Source: an uncultured Bacillota bacterium
GTDB lineage: Bacteria > Bacillota > Clostridia > Tissierellales > Tissierellaceae
Direction: 5' to 3'
Length of the DNA stretch: 13,052 nucleotides
NCBI GenBank assembly: GCA_937951995.1
Contig: CALGAG010000215.1
Coordinates: 1-13,052 of the forward strand
The notes under the pieces were generated by a model. It had not been told where the DNA came from. It searched no databases and was given only the letters and a program-made list of their open reading frames with translations. The position numbers and the translations under genes were made by a program. This document shows, piece by piece, positions 6,940 to 13,052 of this stretch. The first letter of the stretch is position 1; the number at the start of each line of letters is the position of its first letter.

Positions 6940-8712
6940 CTATCTGGATCTCTTTATTGCGCCTACAGGACACACCTGGGCACATACACTACAGCCTACA
7001 CACATGTCAGGGTCGATAAAGGACTTGAGCTTGTCTATACCCTGGTATTCCTTCATCCTAATTGGTGGGCAGTTTGTCTTCACACAGGTCCTGCAGCCTA
7101 TGCAGACCTTTGGATCCACATAGAAGTTCTTTTCCTTTATCTTGAACCTCAGGGCGCAGGGCCTTGTTGTGATTATAACCGATGTACCCTTCCTGCCTGT
7201 TTCCTCCTTCACTGCCTCCTTCATGGCCTTGTAGTCAAACTGGTCAACCTCCCGGACATTTGTAAAGCCAATTGCCCCTAGCATGGCCCTTATGTCCACC
7301 TTCATATCGTCAGCCTGGTTGAAGTTTCCACTGGAGGCATTGTGCTGGCCGCCTGTCATGGCAGTGGTTGAGTTTTCCAGGATTATGAAGGTCATATTGT
7401 CATCCTCGTCCATCTGGTGGAGGAGATTTACAAAGCCGGTCATGCCGGAGTGGAAAAAGGTTCCATCACCTATCACTGAAACAAGAGGAGCTTCGTCACC
7501 GTTTCTTCTCATCATCTTGTTCATGCCCTTTATGATCCCAAGGGAGGCTCCCATTGAGATCATTATATCCGAGGCATCCCACTGGTCCAGGGCAGCCATG
7601 GAATAACAGCCGATGTCCCCAATGACCCTAACCTCGGCCTTTTTCAGCACATCAAAGACCGGCCTGTGGGGACAGCCTGCACAGAACATTGGAGGTCTTG
7701 GAACGGTATCCTCCTTTGGAGCCTCAGACTCATACTCCCCTTCCATAACCCCTGCCTTCTGGAGTCCTCTTCTTATATCCTCAATATGTAGCTCTCCTGT
7801 AAAGCTGAAAAGATCCTTGCCCCTGCAGGATATTCCCATAAGGGTCAGCTCGTTTTCAATAAAGGGCATCATTTCCTCAAGTACGATTATGTTTTTATAC
7901 CTGTCAGCAAGCTCCCTTAGCCTCTTCTCGGAAAGTGGATAGACCAGACCCAGCTTATATATTGATACCTTTGGATCAAGCTCAAGAAGGTTGTAGTACA
8001 TGAGTCCGGATGTTATTAGGAGGGTATCAGTCCCCTCCTTCTCAAATAGCTCATTTACAGGTATGTCATAGGCGGTTTCAGAAAGCTTCTCCATCCTCTC
8101 CTTCATTTCATACTGTGGCTTGAAGGTATGGGGTGGTAGCATTGTGTACTTCTCCCGGTCTGGTGTAAAGCCCTTGATTTCCCTTTCAACCCTGTCTCCG
8201 GTCTGGACAACACTCCTGCTGTGGCATACCCTTGATGTGATGTCAAGGAGGATTGGCATCTGGAAATTCTCGCTCATCTCCAGGCCAATCTTCATGTAGT
8301 CCTTGGCCTCCTGGCTGTTGCCAGGGTAGAGGATCCCCATATTGGCAAACTTGCCGAATATCCTGTTGTCCTGCTCATTCTGGGAGCTGGCCATTCCCGG
8401 ATCATCCCCTGATACCAGGACAAAGCCTCCGTTGATTTTTGTCTGGGTGAAGGTCATCAGGGGGTCGGCAGCAATGTTTATCCCAACATGCTTCATGCTG
8501 GCCATGGCCCTTGCCCCGTAGAAGGATGCACCCATGGCAACCTCAAGGGCCACCTTCTCGTTCACTGAAAACTCACTGTATATTTCATCGTATTCCTTTA
8601 GACTCTCCAGCATCTCAACAGTCGGAGACCCTGGATAGCTTGCGGCCAACCGCCCACCTGCCTCCCAGAAGCCCCTTGCGATTGCCTGGTTTCCCGTCAT
8701 TACACTTTTCAT
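6940..8712 (-). CDS. iorA: Indolepyruvate ferredoxin oxidoreductase, alpha subunit
   Basis: A 590-residue thiamine-diphosphate enzyme, the catalytic subunit of indolepyruvate:ferredoxin oxidoreductase, active in fermentation of aromatic amino acids. Order of domains: an N-terminal pyrimidine-binding type domain (YPGSPT at 26-31), a middle domain, CAGCPHR at 344-350, the TPP/Mg site GDGT at 415-418 with N447, and two C-terminal [4Fe-4S] clusters with Cys 537, 540, 543, 548 and Cys 571, 574, 577, 581. The first cluster has the atypical spacing CX2CX2CX4C that is usual in this family. The frame is open 14 codons further up, but ATG at 8712 was chosen for its GGGAGGG site 6 nt away and the family-typical MKSVMTGNQAIA start. 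It is first in a two-gene operon with iorB, with its own promoter. Confidence 0.95.
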   Translation of the reverse strand: MKSVMTGNQAIARGFWEAGGRLAASYPGSPTVEMLESLKEYDEIYSEFSVNEKVALEVAMGASFYGARAMASMKHVGINIAADPLMTFTQTKINGGFVLVSGDDPGMASSQNEQDNRIFGKFANMGILYPGNSQEAKDYMKIGLEMSENFQMPILLDITSRVCHSRSVVQTGDRVEREIKGFTPDREKYTMLPPHTFKPQYEMKERMEKLSETAYDIPVNELFEKEGTDTLLITSGLMYYNLLELDPKVSIYKLGLVYPLSEKRLRELADRYKNIIVLEEMMPFIENELTLMGISCRGKDLFSFTGELHIEDIRRGLQKAGVMEGEYESEAPKEDTVPRPPMFCAGCPHRPVFDVLKKAEVRVIGDIGCYSMAALDQWDASDIMISMGASLGIIKGMNKMMRRNGDEAPLVSVIGDGTFFHSGMTGFVNLLHQMDEDDNMTFIILENSTTAMTGGQHNASSGNFNQADDMKVDIRAMLGAIGFTNVREVDQFDYKAMKEAVKEETGRKGTSVIITTRPCALRFKIKEKNFYVDPKVCIGCRTCVKTNCPPIRMKEYQGIDKLKSFIDPDMCVGCSVCAQVCPVGAIKRSR

Positions 8713-8735
8713 GAATATCCCTCCCTCATACCTAG

Positions 8736-8763
8736 ATTTTACCATATTCCACACCCCTGTTAA
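8736..8763 (-). promoter_or_regulatory. Candidate promoter of iorAB
   Basis: On the minus strand, TTAACA (8758-8763) and TAAAAT (8736-8741) are separated by 16 nt, each five of six to consensus, and lie about 25-50 nt before the iorA start. A short inverted GCGCT/AGCGC pair (8765-8781) abuts the -35 and could be an operator. Confidence 0.6.
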
Positions 8764-8781
8764 AGCGCTAAATTTGAGCGC

Positions 8782-8811
8782 AAAAACAACCGCAGGCGGT
8801 TAGCCTGCGGT
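8782..8811 (-). terminator. Rho-independent terminator after the SLH-PrcB gene
   Basis: On the minus strand, an 8-bp stem ACCGCAGG/CCTGCGGT with a 7-nt loop is followed by TGTTTTT. It lies 16 nt beyond the stop codon and separates this gene from iorA. Confidence 0.88.
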
Positions 8812-8827
8812 CTACAATGCTTTTTTT

Positions 8828-9670
8828 CTACCTGAAACCCTCCACTGCAAAATCGTATGGAGGCTCTCCAAGTTCCTCCCTGTCTATCTCTACTGTTATG
8901 GTCTTGTAGGTTATGACCTGGGGTAGGATAGTTCCCGGTTCAGGCGGAGTGATTGTAAAGTCCACCCTGTAGCGGTCAGCTTCCCTGACTATTCTGTCTA
9001 TCCTTAAGGTGTAGCCCGGTGTTGGGAATTCCTTTGTCACCACAAGTGTAACCACATTCTCCGCCACCCTTGTGGTCACTTCCTCCTGGTTGCTGTAGTT
9101 CTGTGTTACGCCAAGAGTTCTGAAGCTTATGTCCTTCCATTCCCTTATTGCAGACTGGGTTCTCTGAAGCACTACAATGGCTTCAGCCTGTGTCAGGTTC
9201 CTGGCTGGATTGAAAACACTGTCCTTCTCACCGGTTATTATTCCTTCCCTGTGGAGAAGTCTGAGATTGTTTTGAGTCTTAACCTGCAGGTAGGATACAT
9301 CCCCAAAGGGCATCTGGTGGTCCTGGCCACTTGTCATTCCAATCTGAACCAGCCTGTCTCCCAGGATATCGGCCATTCCGCTTCTTGCAAGGGTCCCTGG
9401 AGCTGCTATTCCATCCACTGTGTAGCCCATGTCCCTGAAAAGGGAGGCTAGGGACAGGGTGAAGTTCTCCCTGGAAATGGTCCCATCAGGACTGAGCCCC
9501 TTGAAGTTCTCCTTGGCAAGATAAGGAAAATAACGGCTTGTAAATCCATCATCTATCAAATCCCTGGACCAGTGACCATCAAGCTTTTCAATTGGCCCAG
9601 CCAAGGCAACCGATCCTGATGAAAGTATTAATGTAAAAATTATCATAAAAGTAATTGCCCTTCTATACAT
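8828..9670 (-). CDS. Secreted SLH-domain protein with C-terminal PrcB-like domain
   Basis: A 280-residue exported protein. Residues 1-24 are a signal peptide (basic start, hydrophobic core, cleavage likely after ALA). Two S-layer homology-type regions follow: a weak one at about 28-85 and a clear one at about 120-172 (FGDVSYLQVKTQNNLRLLHR, then GIITG and a NPARNLTQAEAIVVL segment). SLH repeats usually bind pyruvylated secondary cell-wall polymers. Residues about 203-275 resemble the PrcB C-terminal domain (VTLVVTKEFPTPGYTLRIDR, then PPEPG and QVITYKTITV); PrcB is known as a subunit of the Treponema dentilisin protease complex, but its role elsewhere is unclear. Translation starts at ATG 9670, with a G-rich site 10 nt away that is locked in a hairpin. 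The gene has its own terminator. The PrcB assignment is from pattern recall and is the less certain part. Confidence 0.82.
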   Translation of the reverse strand: MYRRAITFMIIFTLILSSGSVALAGPIEKLDGHWSRDLIDDGFTSRYFPYLAKENFKGLSPDGTISRENFTLSLASLFRDMGYTVDGIAAPGTLARSGMADILGDRLVQIGMTSGQDHQMPFGDVSYLQVKTQNNLRLLHREGIITGEKDSVFNPARNLTQAEAIVVLQRTQSAIREWKDISFRTLGVTQNYSNQEEVTTRVAENVVTLVVTKEFPTPGYTLRIDRIVREADRYRVDFTITPPEPGTILPQVITYKTITVEIDREELGEPPYDFAVEGFR

Positions 9671-9717
9671 AAAAAATAATCCCCCTTCCCTGTAGTCTAT
9701 ATACCCAGGGAAGGAGG
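9671..9717 (-). terminator. Terminator/attenuator hairpin that contains the SLH-PrcB ribosome binding site
   Basis: On the minus strand, CCTCCTTCCCTG (complement of 9706-9717) pairs with CAGGGAAGGGGG (complement of 9681-9692): 12 bp with one T-G wobble and a 13-nt loop. ATTATTTTTT (9671-9680) follows at once. This has full terminator form, 35 nt after the M20 stop codon, but its 3' arm is also the ribosome binding site of the SLH-PrcB gene, whose ATG comes right after the T-tract. Confidence 0.75.
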
Positions 9718-9751
9718 GACTATGTTTACAATTCTGTTACATTATGAAATT

Positions 9752-11407
9752 TTAGCCCAAAAGGCTCCTTATTGTGTTAAAGGTCATATTGGTTACATGC
9801 TCAAAGGTGTACTTCATATGGACCCTCTCTGTGAACTTGTGTCCGTCCTTGCCGAAGGTCCCGATGTTGACAACGGGAACATTTATATCCATGATATCCT
9901 CTATTGGGTGATTGTACTTTGTACCCCATGATGGCATGTTCTTCTCAAGGGCCACCAGCTCGTGGGGGTCATCCGACAGGGCCATAAAGCTCGAGTCAGA
10001 GATGTATGGGTAGAACATCTTCACTACTATCGGCTTGTCTGAGTGGTCCTGGACAAGGTCTATTGACCTCTTAACTGAATCCAACAGAGCCTTTTCCTTG
10101 TCTGTCTTTCCGGTCATCTCAATCCTGGATGAGAAAAGGGACGAATAGTAGATTATAACCACCGGGGACTTGTCCTGGGACCACTTCAATGCCTCCTCTA
10201 TCACAGCCACCGAGAAGTCCCTAAGGTCCATTGAGGGGTTCTTCTCGTTAAGGTCAGCTGCAAAATTCCTTATTGCAAGCTTGAACTTGTCACCGTGGAT
10301 TGTAAGGAGCTCATTGTAGAATTCCTCCCAGGTGTATACCCTTCTCCTGTATGGGAATGGTGTATAGGTGTGCCCACCCATATCACAGTAACTTCTGTAG
10401 GAAGCATCCATCCTCTCCAACACCTCTTCAAAGGCCTCCTCAGCCTTTTCCTTCACCTTTAGGATTACATCCCTTGGGCTCATGCTGTGGGTGAAGAAGT
10501 TGTAGTAGCTGTAGGCTGCAAGAGGGGTCTGGACAGTGTAGCCAATCTTGGTGTCTGTCTGCTTGAGGCTGGTTGGAGGAACTGTAACCTCACCCTGGGC
10601 TTCGTCGCAAAGGTCAGGATTAAGGTCGATTTTTCTGGTAATCTCAGCCACAAGGGTGTTTGGATTAAATCCCCCAAATGAATCTCCAACATGGGTTTCC
10701 TTTCCCGTTACATAAAAGGATGGAAGAAGCTTGCCTATTGTTCCAAAATACACATACCTGTTCTGGTCCTTCTTGTGGTAGGGGGTTGAATAGTCAGCAT
10801 TTATGGCAGCCACATACTCCAGGCCATGGTCCCTTTTCCACTGCTTAAGTATCTTAAGGGCTGATATTATCCCGTGTGAGTTGTCCTCCTCATCACATTC
10901 GGCAATAGCAATAAGGTTTCCATCAAGCTCATGGGGATTTTCAGCAAAGTACTTTATCAGGTACATGTGGCCTGCTACGCCAGCCTTCATATCAAGGGTC
11001 CCCCGCCCAAACATGTACTCTCCGGATTCGATGTCCTCCATAACCTCCTCCGATACGCCCATCTCCTTAAGGACCTCAGGCAGCCTGTCGGGATCAAAGG
11101 CAGCCTTCCAGTTGGTTCCAAAATCATCCACCCCTACTGTGTCGATATGTCCCATCATCACAACCGTCCTGTTTGATACTCCCTTTGTTCCCTTCACAAG
11201 GGCGATGGCATTGTGTCTTAGGACCTCATCGTTCAGGGTCTCCTGGAAGACCACCTGGTCGGGATTATTCTTGAAATAGTCCAGGTCCATGTAGTAGTCA
11301 CAGATCCACTTGGCCACATCACTCTCCCCACCCTGTCTTACGATACTTGGGATCTTTACGAGGTCTCTGGTTATATTCTTTACTTCATCGTAGCAATTCA
11401 GATACAT
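9752..11407 (-). CDS. M20-family metallopeptidase, RocB-like
   Basis: A 551-residue cytoplasmic enzyme of the M20/M28 zinc amidohydrolase clan, close in length and form to RocB, a protein of arginine-utilisation loci whose exact reaction is not established. Metal and catalytic residues are visible: GHIDTV at 86-91 (H87, D89), GRGTLDMKAG at 134-143 (D139 bridging metal), the acidic pair E173-E174 in CDEED, D205 in INADYS, and a C-terminal DGHKFTERVHMKY segment with the last histidine ligand. The family is larger than ordinary M20 peptidases (about 400) because of an expanded lid region. ATG 11407 was chosen over TTG codons at 11416 and 11413, which would touch the GGAGG site at 11417-11421. 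It appears to be transcribed alone from its own promoter and to end at the hairpin before the SLH-PrcB gene. Substrate unknown. Confidence 0.87.
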   Translation of the reverse strand: MYLNCYDEVKNITRDLVKIPSIVRQGGESDVAKWICDYYMDLDYFKNNPDQVVFQETLNDEVLRHNAIALVKGTKGVSNRTVVMMGHIDTVGVDDFGTNWKAAFDPDRLPEVLKEMGVSEEVMEDIESGEYMFGRGTLDMKAGVAGHMYLIKYFAENPHELDGNLIAIAECDEEDNSHGIISALKILKQWKRDHGLEYVAAINADYSTPYHKKDQNRYVYFGTIGKLLPSFYVTGKETHVGDSFGGFNPNTLVAEITRKIDLNPDLCDEAQGEVTVPPTSLKQTDTKIGYTVQTPLAAYSYYNFFTHSMSPRDVILKVKEKAEEAFEEVLERMDASYRSYCDMGGHTYTPFPYRRRVYTWEEFYNELLTIHGDKFKLAIRNFAADLNEKNPSMDLRDFSVAVIEEALKWSQDKSPVVIIYYSSLFSSRIEMTGKTDKEKALLDSVKRSIDLVQDHSDKPIVVKMFYPYISDSSFMALSDDPHELVALEKNMPSWGTKYNHPIEDIMDINVPVVNIGTFGKDGHKFTERVHMKYTFEHVTNMTFNTIRSLLG

Positions 11408-11429
11408 TGGCAACAACCTCCGTTAAAGT

Positions 11430-11435
11430 ATTATA
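11430..11435 (-). promoter_or_regulatory. -10 element of the M20 gene
   Basis: A perfect TATAAT on the minus strand lies 23 nt before the M20 start. The best -35 at proper spacing is only TATTCA (11453-11458), which falls inside the perfect palindrome at 11439-11489, so RNA polymerase binding there may depend on whatever binds or forms at the palindrome. Confidence 0.6.
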
Positions 11436-11438
11436 CTT

Positions 11439-11489
11439 TTATTATGACATAGTGAATATTGCAAAGCAATATTCACTATGTCATAATAA
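11439..11489. repeat. Perfect 24-bp inverted repeat with 3-nt loop
   Basis: Bases 11439-11462 and 11466-11489 are exact reverse complements around AAA. It is AT-rich with the core GACATAGTGAATATTGC on the left arm. It covers the -35 region of the M20 promoter and ends at the start of the outer inverted repeat. It could be an operator, a cruciform site or the remnant of a small mobile element. Confidence 0.92.
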
Positions 11490-11672
11490 TTCACAATTCA
11501 CAGTTCACATTTCACGATTAGAAACCACTTTGCCAGAGATTTAACCAGGTCCTAGATCCTTCGTTTTCACTCAGGATGACATGTATTTTGTCACTCTGAG
11601 CCTTGCGAAGAGTCTTCTACCCTGGTTGGATCATCAATCAATTGTGATTTATGAATTGAGAATTGTGAATTG
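11488..11672. repeat. Nested inverted-repeat (MITE-like) element
   Basis: The outer arms, 11488-11521 and 11639-11672, are imperfect inverted repeats built from TTCACA-type words (AATTCACAATTC near the left end, GAATTGTGAATT near the right). Inside lie AACCAGG (11543-11549) and CCTGGTT (11621-11627), and inside those the paired-hairpin unit 11554-11616. No open reading frame is contained. Confidence 0.65.
11554..11616 (-). repeat. Paired-hairpin repeat, copy 3 (inverted orientation)
   Basis: Read on the minus strand this is arm A (11589-11616), 7-nt spacer (11582-11588), arm B (11554-11581). The outer 5-bp stems are the same as in copies 1-2, while the inner 2-bp stem of arm B has changed from AC/GT to GT/AC, keeping pairing. 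Arm A has one extra A in its loop. Confidence 0.85.
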
Positions 11673-11713
11673 TCTTTTCTTTGTTACTTTTCTGTTACAT
11701 TTAGTTTACATAA

Positions 11714-11741
11714 TTGATTTTATTTTCCATAGTGATATAAT
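11714..11741 (+). promoter_or_regulatory. Promoter for the riboswitch/SLH-CAP transcript
   Basis: TTGATT (11714-11719), a 16-nt spacer and a perfect TATAAT (11736-11741) with TG at the extended -10 position. Expected transcript start is near 11748, about 50 nt before the aptamer. Confidence 0.7.
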
Positions 11742-11795
11742 GATGGTGAAAACTGAATAGCAAAAACATATATGACAAATACTAAAGGCCAATCC

Positions 11796-11898
11796 TTTTG
11801 TATACTGTCAAACGCAAAGGCAAACCTACCGAGAGGCAGGGACGCAAAGCTACAGGGCCTAAGAAGGCAGCCAGCTACCGAAAGGAGAGTCTACAAAA
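11796..11898 (+). ncRNA. Cyclic-di-GMP class I riboswitch aptamer (GEMM-I)
   Basis: The conserved core is plain: ACGCAAAGGCAAACC, a short P2 hairpin with a GAGA (GNRA) tetraloop, GGGACGCAAAGC, then GGGCCTAAG and the CAGCCAGCTACCGAAAGG end, in the GEMM-I order. The closing stem P1 pairs TTTTGTATACT (11796-11806) with AGTCTACAAAA (11888-11898), ten of eleven positions. GEMM-I RNAs bind the second messenger c-di-GMP and control motility, adhesion and surface genes. The next gene, 104 nt on in the same direction, encodes an S-layer-type surface protein, a fitting target. Confidence 0.93.
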
Positions 11899-11937
11899 CA
11901 GGTGGGTAATGATGAGCCTTCCCTGGTATTTGTTTTT
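11876..11937 (+). promoter_or_regulatory. Possible riboswitch expression platform (terminator switch)
   Basis: TACC (11876-11879) plus AAGG (11882-11885) from the aptamer's 3' end can pair with CCTT (11917-11920) plus GGTA (11925-11928), followed by TTTGTTTTT (11929-11937). This would exclude the aptamer, suggesting that ligand prevents termination. A shorter stem CAGG (11899-11902)/CCTG (11922-11925) could form with the aptamer intact and give the opposite logic. Both stems are weak. Confidence 0.4.
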
Positions 11938-12001
11938 GCTTGTGTAAATTAGCATGTAAATTCCTTTTAGGAATGATAGAATAATTTTAGGAGTGTGATA
12001 G

Positions 12002-13012
12002 ATGATGAGAAAAATTCTTGGCCTTATTTTGGCCTTAATGATAGTTATACAGCCATTTACAGCAGAGGCGGCAGCATTTGGGGATGTGAGTTCCACAGAC
12101 TGGTTCCACGATAATGTGAATTTGCTTGTTAGGGAAGGGGCCATCCAGGGATATCCCGACAATACCTTCAGGCCAAAGAACACAATGACAAGGGCGGAGT
12201 TCATAAAATCAACAATGTCAATCCTTGGCTACAAGGACATCCCTTCAAGAGGGACACACTGGGCTGATGGCTACATAGAAAAGGCAAAGACCCTTGGAAT
12301 TGTATGCAACGATACATCATCAAATCCCGATTCGCCCATAACAAGATATGATATGGCAAGAATTGTATCGAATGTTCTTGACTATCAGAACTACAGACCT
12401 CAGGCAGACCTTGCCCAATATGAGCAGCTTATAAAGGATATCAGGCAGGTTACATCACTTGGAAACCCCGAGATAAAGACAGCGGTCCTTAACTCCTACT
12501 CAAGTGGGATCCTAACAGGCTACGTGGATGGAGCCTTCAGGGGGGATGCAACCCTTACAAGAAGTGAGGCAGCGACAGTACTTTTAAGAATCAAGTACGA
12601 GCAGTACAGGTCACTTCCAAGGGTGGAGCTAAACTCCAACTTTGAGCAGAGGGTTCTTGATTTGGTTAATGTGGAAAGATCTGAGGAAGGACTGGCACCA
12701 CTAAAGATGCACTTGAAGCTTTCAAATGTTGCCTATGAGAAATCAAAGGATATGGCCATATACGACTATTTTGCACATGAGTCCCCTAACTACGGATCAC
12801 CCTTCCAAATGATGAAGGAGTTTGGAATCAGCTACAGCTACGCCGGAGAGAACATAGCAATGGGTCATCCAACACCAGAGGCAGTTGTAAAGGCGTGGAT
12901 GGAATCCCCTGGACATAGGGCAAACATCATGAACAGAAATTTCGGCAACATAGGTATTGGAATCTACAATGACAACGGTAGAATCTACTGGACACAAATG
13001 TTTATAAACTAG
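12002..13012 (+). CDS. Secreted protein with three SLH repeats and a CAP/SCP domain
   Basis: A 336-residue exported protein. Residues 1-24 form a signal peptide (MMRKILGLILALM core, cleavage near AEAAA). Three SLH repeats follow at about 25-78 (FGDVSSTDWFHDNVNLLV, then QGYPDNTFRPKNTMTRAEF), 84-128 (HWADGYIEKAKTLGI, ITRYDMARIVSNVL) and 145-197 (GILTGYVDGAFRGDATLTRS). They should anchor it to secondary cell-wall polymer. The C-terminal CAP domain, about 213-336, has the expected His259 (FAHESP), Glu283 (GENIA), His305 (SPGHRANIM) and YWTQMF end. Bacterial CAP proteins are extracellular, but their activities are poorly known. AGGAG lies 8 nt before ATG 12002; the adjacent ATG at 12005 is possible. 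A c-di-GMP-I riboswitch in the leader indicates control by c-di-GMP, so the protein probably belongs to the switch between motile and attached life. Confidence 0.92.
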   Translation: MMRKILGLILALMIVIQPFTAEAAAFGDVSSTDWFHDNVNLLVREGAIQGYPDNTFRPKNTMTRAEFIKSTMSILGYKDIPSRGTHWADGYIEKAKTLGIVCNDTSSNPDSPITRYDMARIVSNVLDYQNYRPQADLAQYEQLIKDIRQVTSLGNPEIKTAVLNSYSSGILTGYVDGAFRGDATLTRSEAATVLLRIKYEQYRSLPRVELNSNFEQRVLDLVNVERSEEGLAPLKMHLKLSNVAYEKSKDMAIYDYFAHESPNYGSPFQMMKEFGISYSYAGENIAMGHPTPEAVVKAWMESPGHRANIMNRNFGNIGIGIYNDNGRIYWTQMFIN

Positions 13013-13017
13013 TCATC

Positions 13018-13052
13018 AAAGCCCAGAGTGCTTTCAAATCACTCTGGGCTTT
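13018..13052 (+). terminator. Rho-independent terminator of the SLH-CAP gene
   Basis: A perfect 13-bp stem, AAAGCCCAGAGTG (13018-13030) with CACTCTGGGCTTT (13040-13052), and a 9-nt loop, beginning 5 nt after the stop codon. The T-run continues to the window end; the AAA at the other side means it may work in both directions. Confidence 0.85.

Larger units (their letters stand above)
11408..12001. other. Divergent intergenic region (594 nt), overview
   Basis: No protein-coding gene is supported here. From left to right it holds the ribosome binding site and -10 of the M20 gene, a perfect 24-bp palindrome, a nested inverted-repeat element with a paired-hairpin copy, a plus-strand promoter, a c-di-GMP-I riboswitch with a T-rich expression platform, a small 6-bp hairpin (11960-11974) and the ribosome binding site AGGAG (11989-11993) of the SLH-CAP gene. 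It is strongly AT-rich compared with the flanking genes. Confidence 0.8.

Noticed and set aside
8713..8754. Upstream extension of iorA by 14 codons
   Set aside because: The extension overlaps the promoter -10, lacks a good ribosome binding site, and the family starts at the internal ATG, which has one.
9754..9767. Hairpin AGCC/GGCT at the end of the M20 gene as terminator
   Set aside because: Only 4 bp and followed by AAAATTT rather than a T-run; the 12-bp hairpin further on is far better.
11705..11710. TTTACA as the -35 of the riboswitch promoter
   Set aside because: It is 25 nt from the TATAAT at 11736, too far; TTGATT at 11714 has a 16-nt spacing.
11875..12204. Minus-strand 109-codon open frame across the riboswitch and the SLH-CAP start
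   Set aside because: It runs antisense to the aptamer and to the signal-peptide region of a clear gene and shows no domain.

Overview
The window reads as a low-to-mid G+C Bacillota (Firmicutes) chromosome segment, most likely from an anaerobic, amino-acid-fermenting member of the Clostridia/Tissierellia. The reasons are AGGAGG-type ribosome binding sites, two TTG starts, SLH-domain surface proteins, a class I cyclic-di-GMP riboswitch and a ferredoxin-linked indolepyruvate oxidoreductase. I cannot assign a genus from the sequence alone. No rRNA, tRNA or CRISPR array was seen.

Layout. Positions 1-500 are an accessory patch: a small solitary GIY-YIG nuclease gene (minus strand) lies among copies of a paired-hairpin repeat. 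From 6341 down to 502 (minus strand) there is an apparent operon: proA, proB, a MurJ-type lipid II flippase, a class I aminotransferase and a D-2-hydroxyacid dehydrogenase. A good promoter precedes proA. Positions 6353-8763 hold iorA-iorB (minus strand) with their own promoter. Positions 8782-9717 hold an SLH-PrcB surface protein (minus strand) between two strong hairpins; the upstream one is terminator-like and contains the gene's own ribosome binding site. Positions 9752-11407 encode a RocB-like M20 peptidase (minus strand). The 594-base intergenic stretch 11408-12001 holds a 24-bp perfect palindrome, a nested inverted-repeat element with another paired-hairpin copy, a promoter and a c-di-GMP-I riboswitch. 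The riboswitch precedes a plus-strand gene for a secreted protein with three SLH repeats and a CAP/SCP domain, which ends at a perfect 13-bp hairpin at the window edge.

How the genes may work together (inference). The aminotransferase can make 2-oxo acids from amino acids, IorAB can oxidise aryl 2-oxo acids to acyl-CoA with reduced ferredoxin, and the D-2-hydroxyacid dehydrogenase can reduce 2-oxo acids to hydroxy acids. That would give oxidative and reductive branches of amino acid fermentation. ProAB make proline from glutamate; the M20 enzyme may release or process amino acids; MurJ and the SLH proteins concern the envelope.

The most unusual signal is the repeat family. Every arm is a small hairpin of one plan whose stem bases change in compensating pairs between arms. 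Arms occur as inverted pairs with a constant 7-nt spacing, and two arms bracket the GIY-YIG gene so closely that its stop codon overlaps one of them. This looks like a REP/RAYT-like arrangement in which a GIY-YIG nuclease takes the place of a tyrosine transposase.
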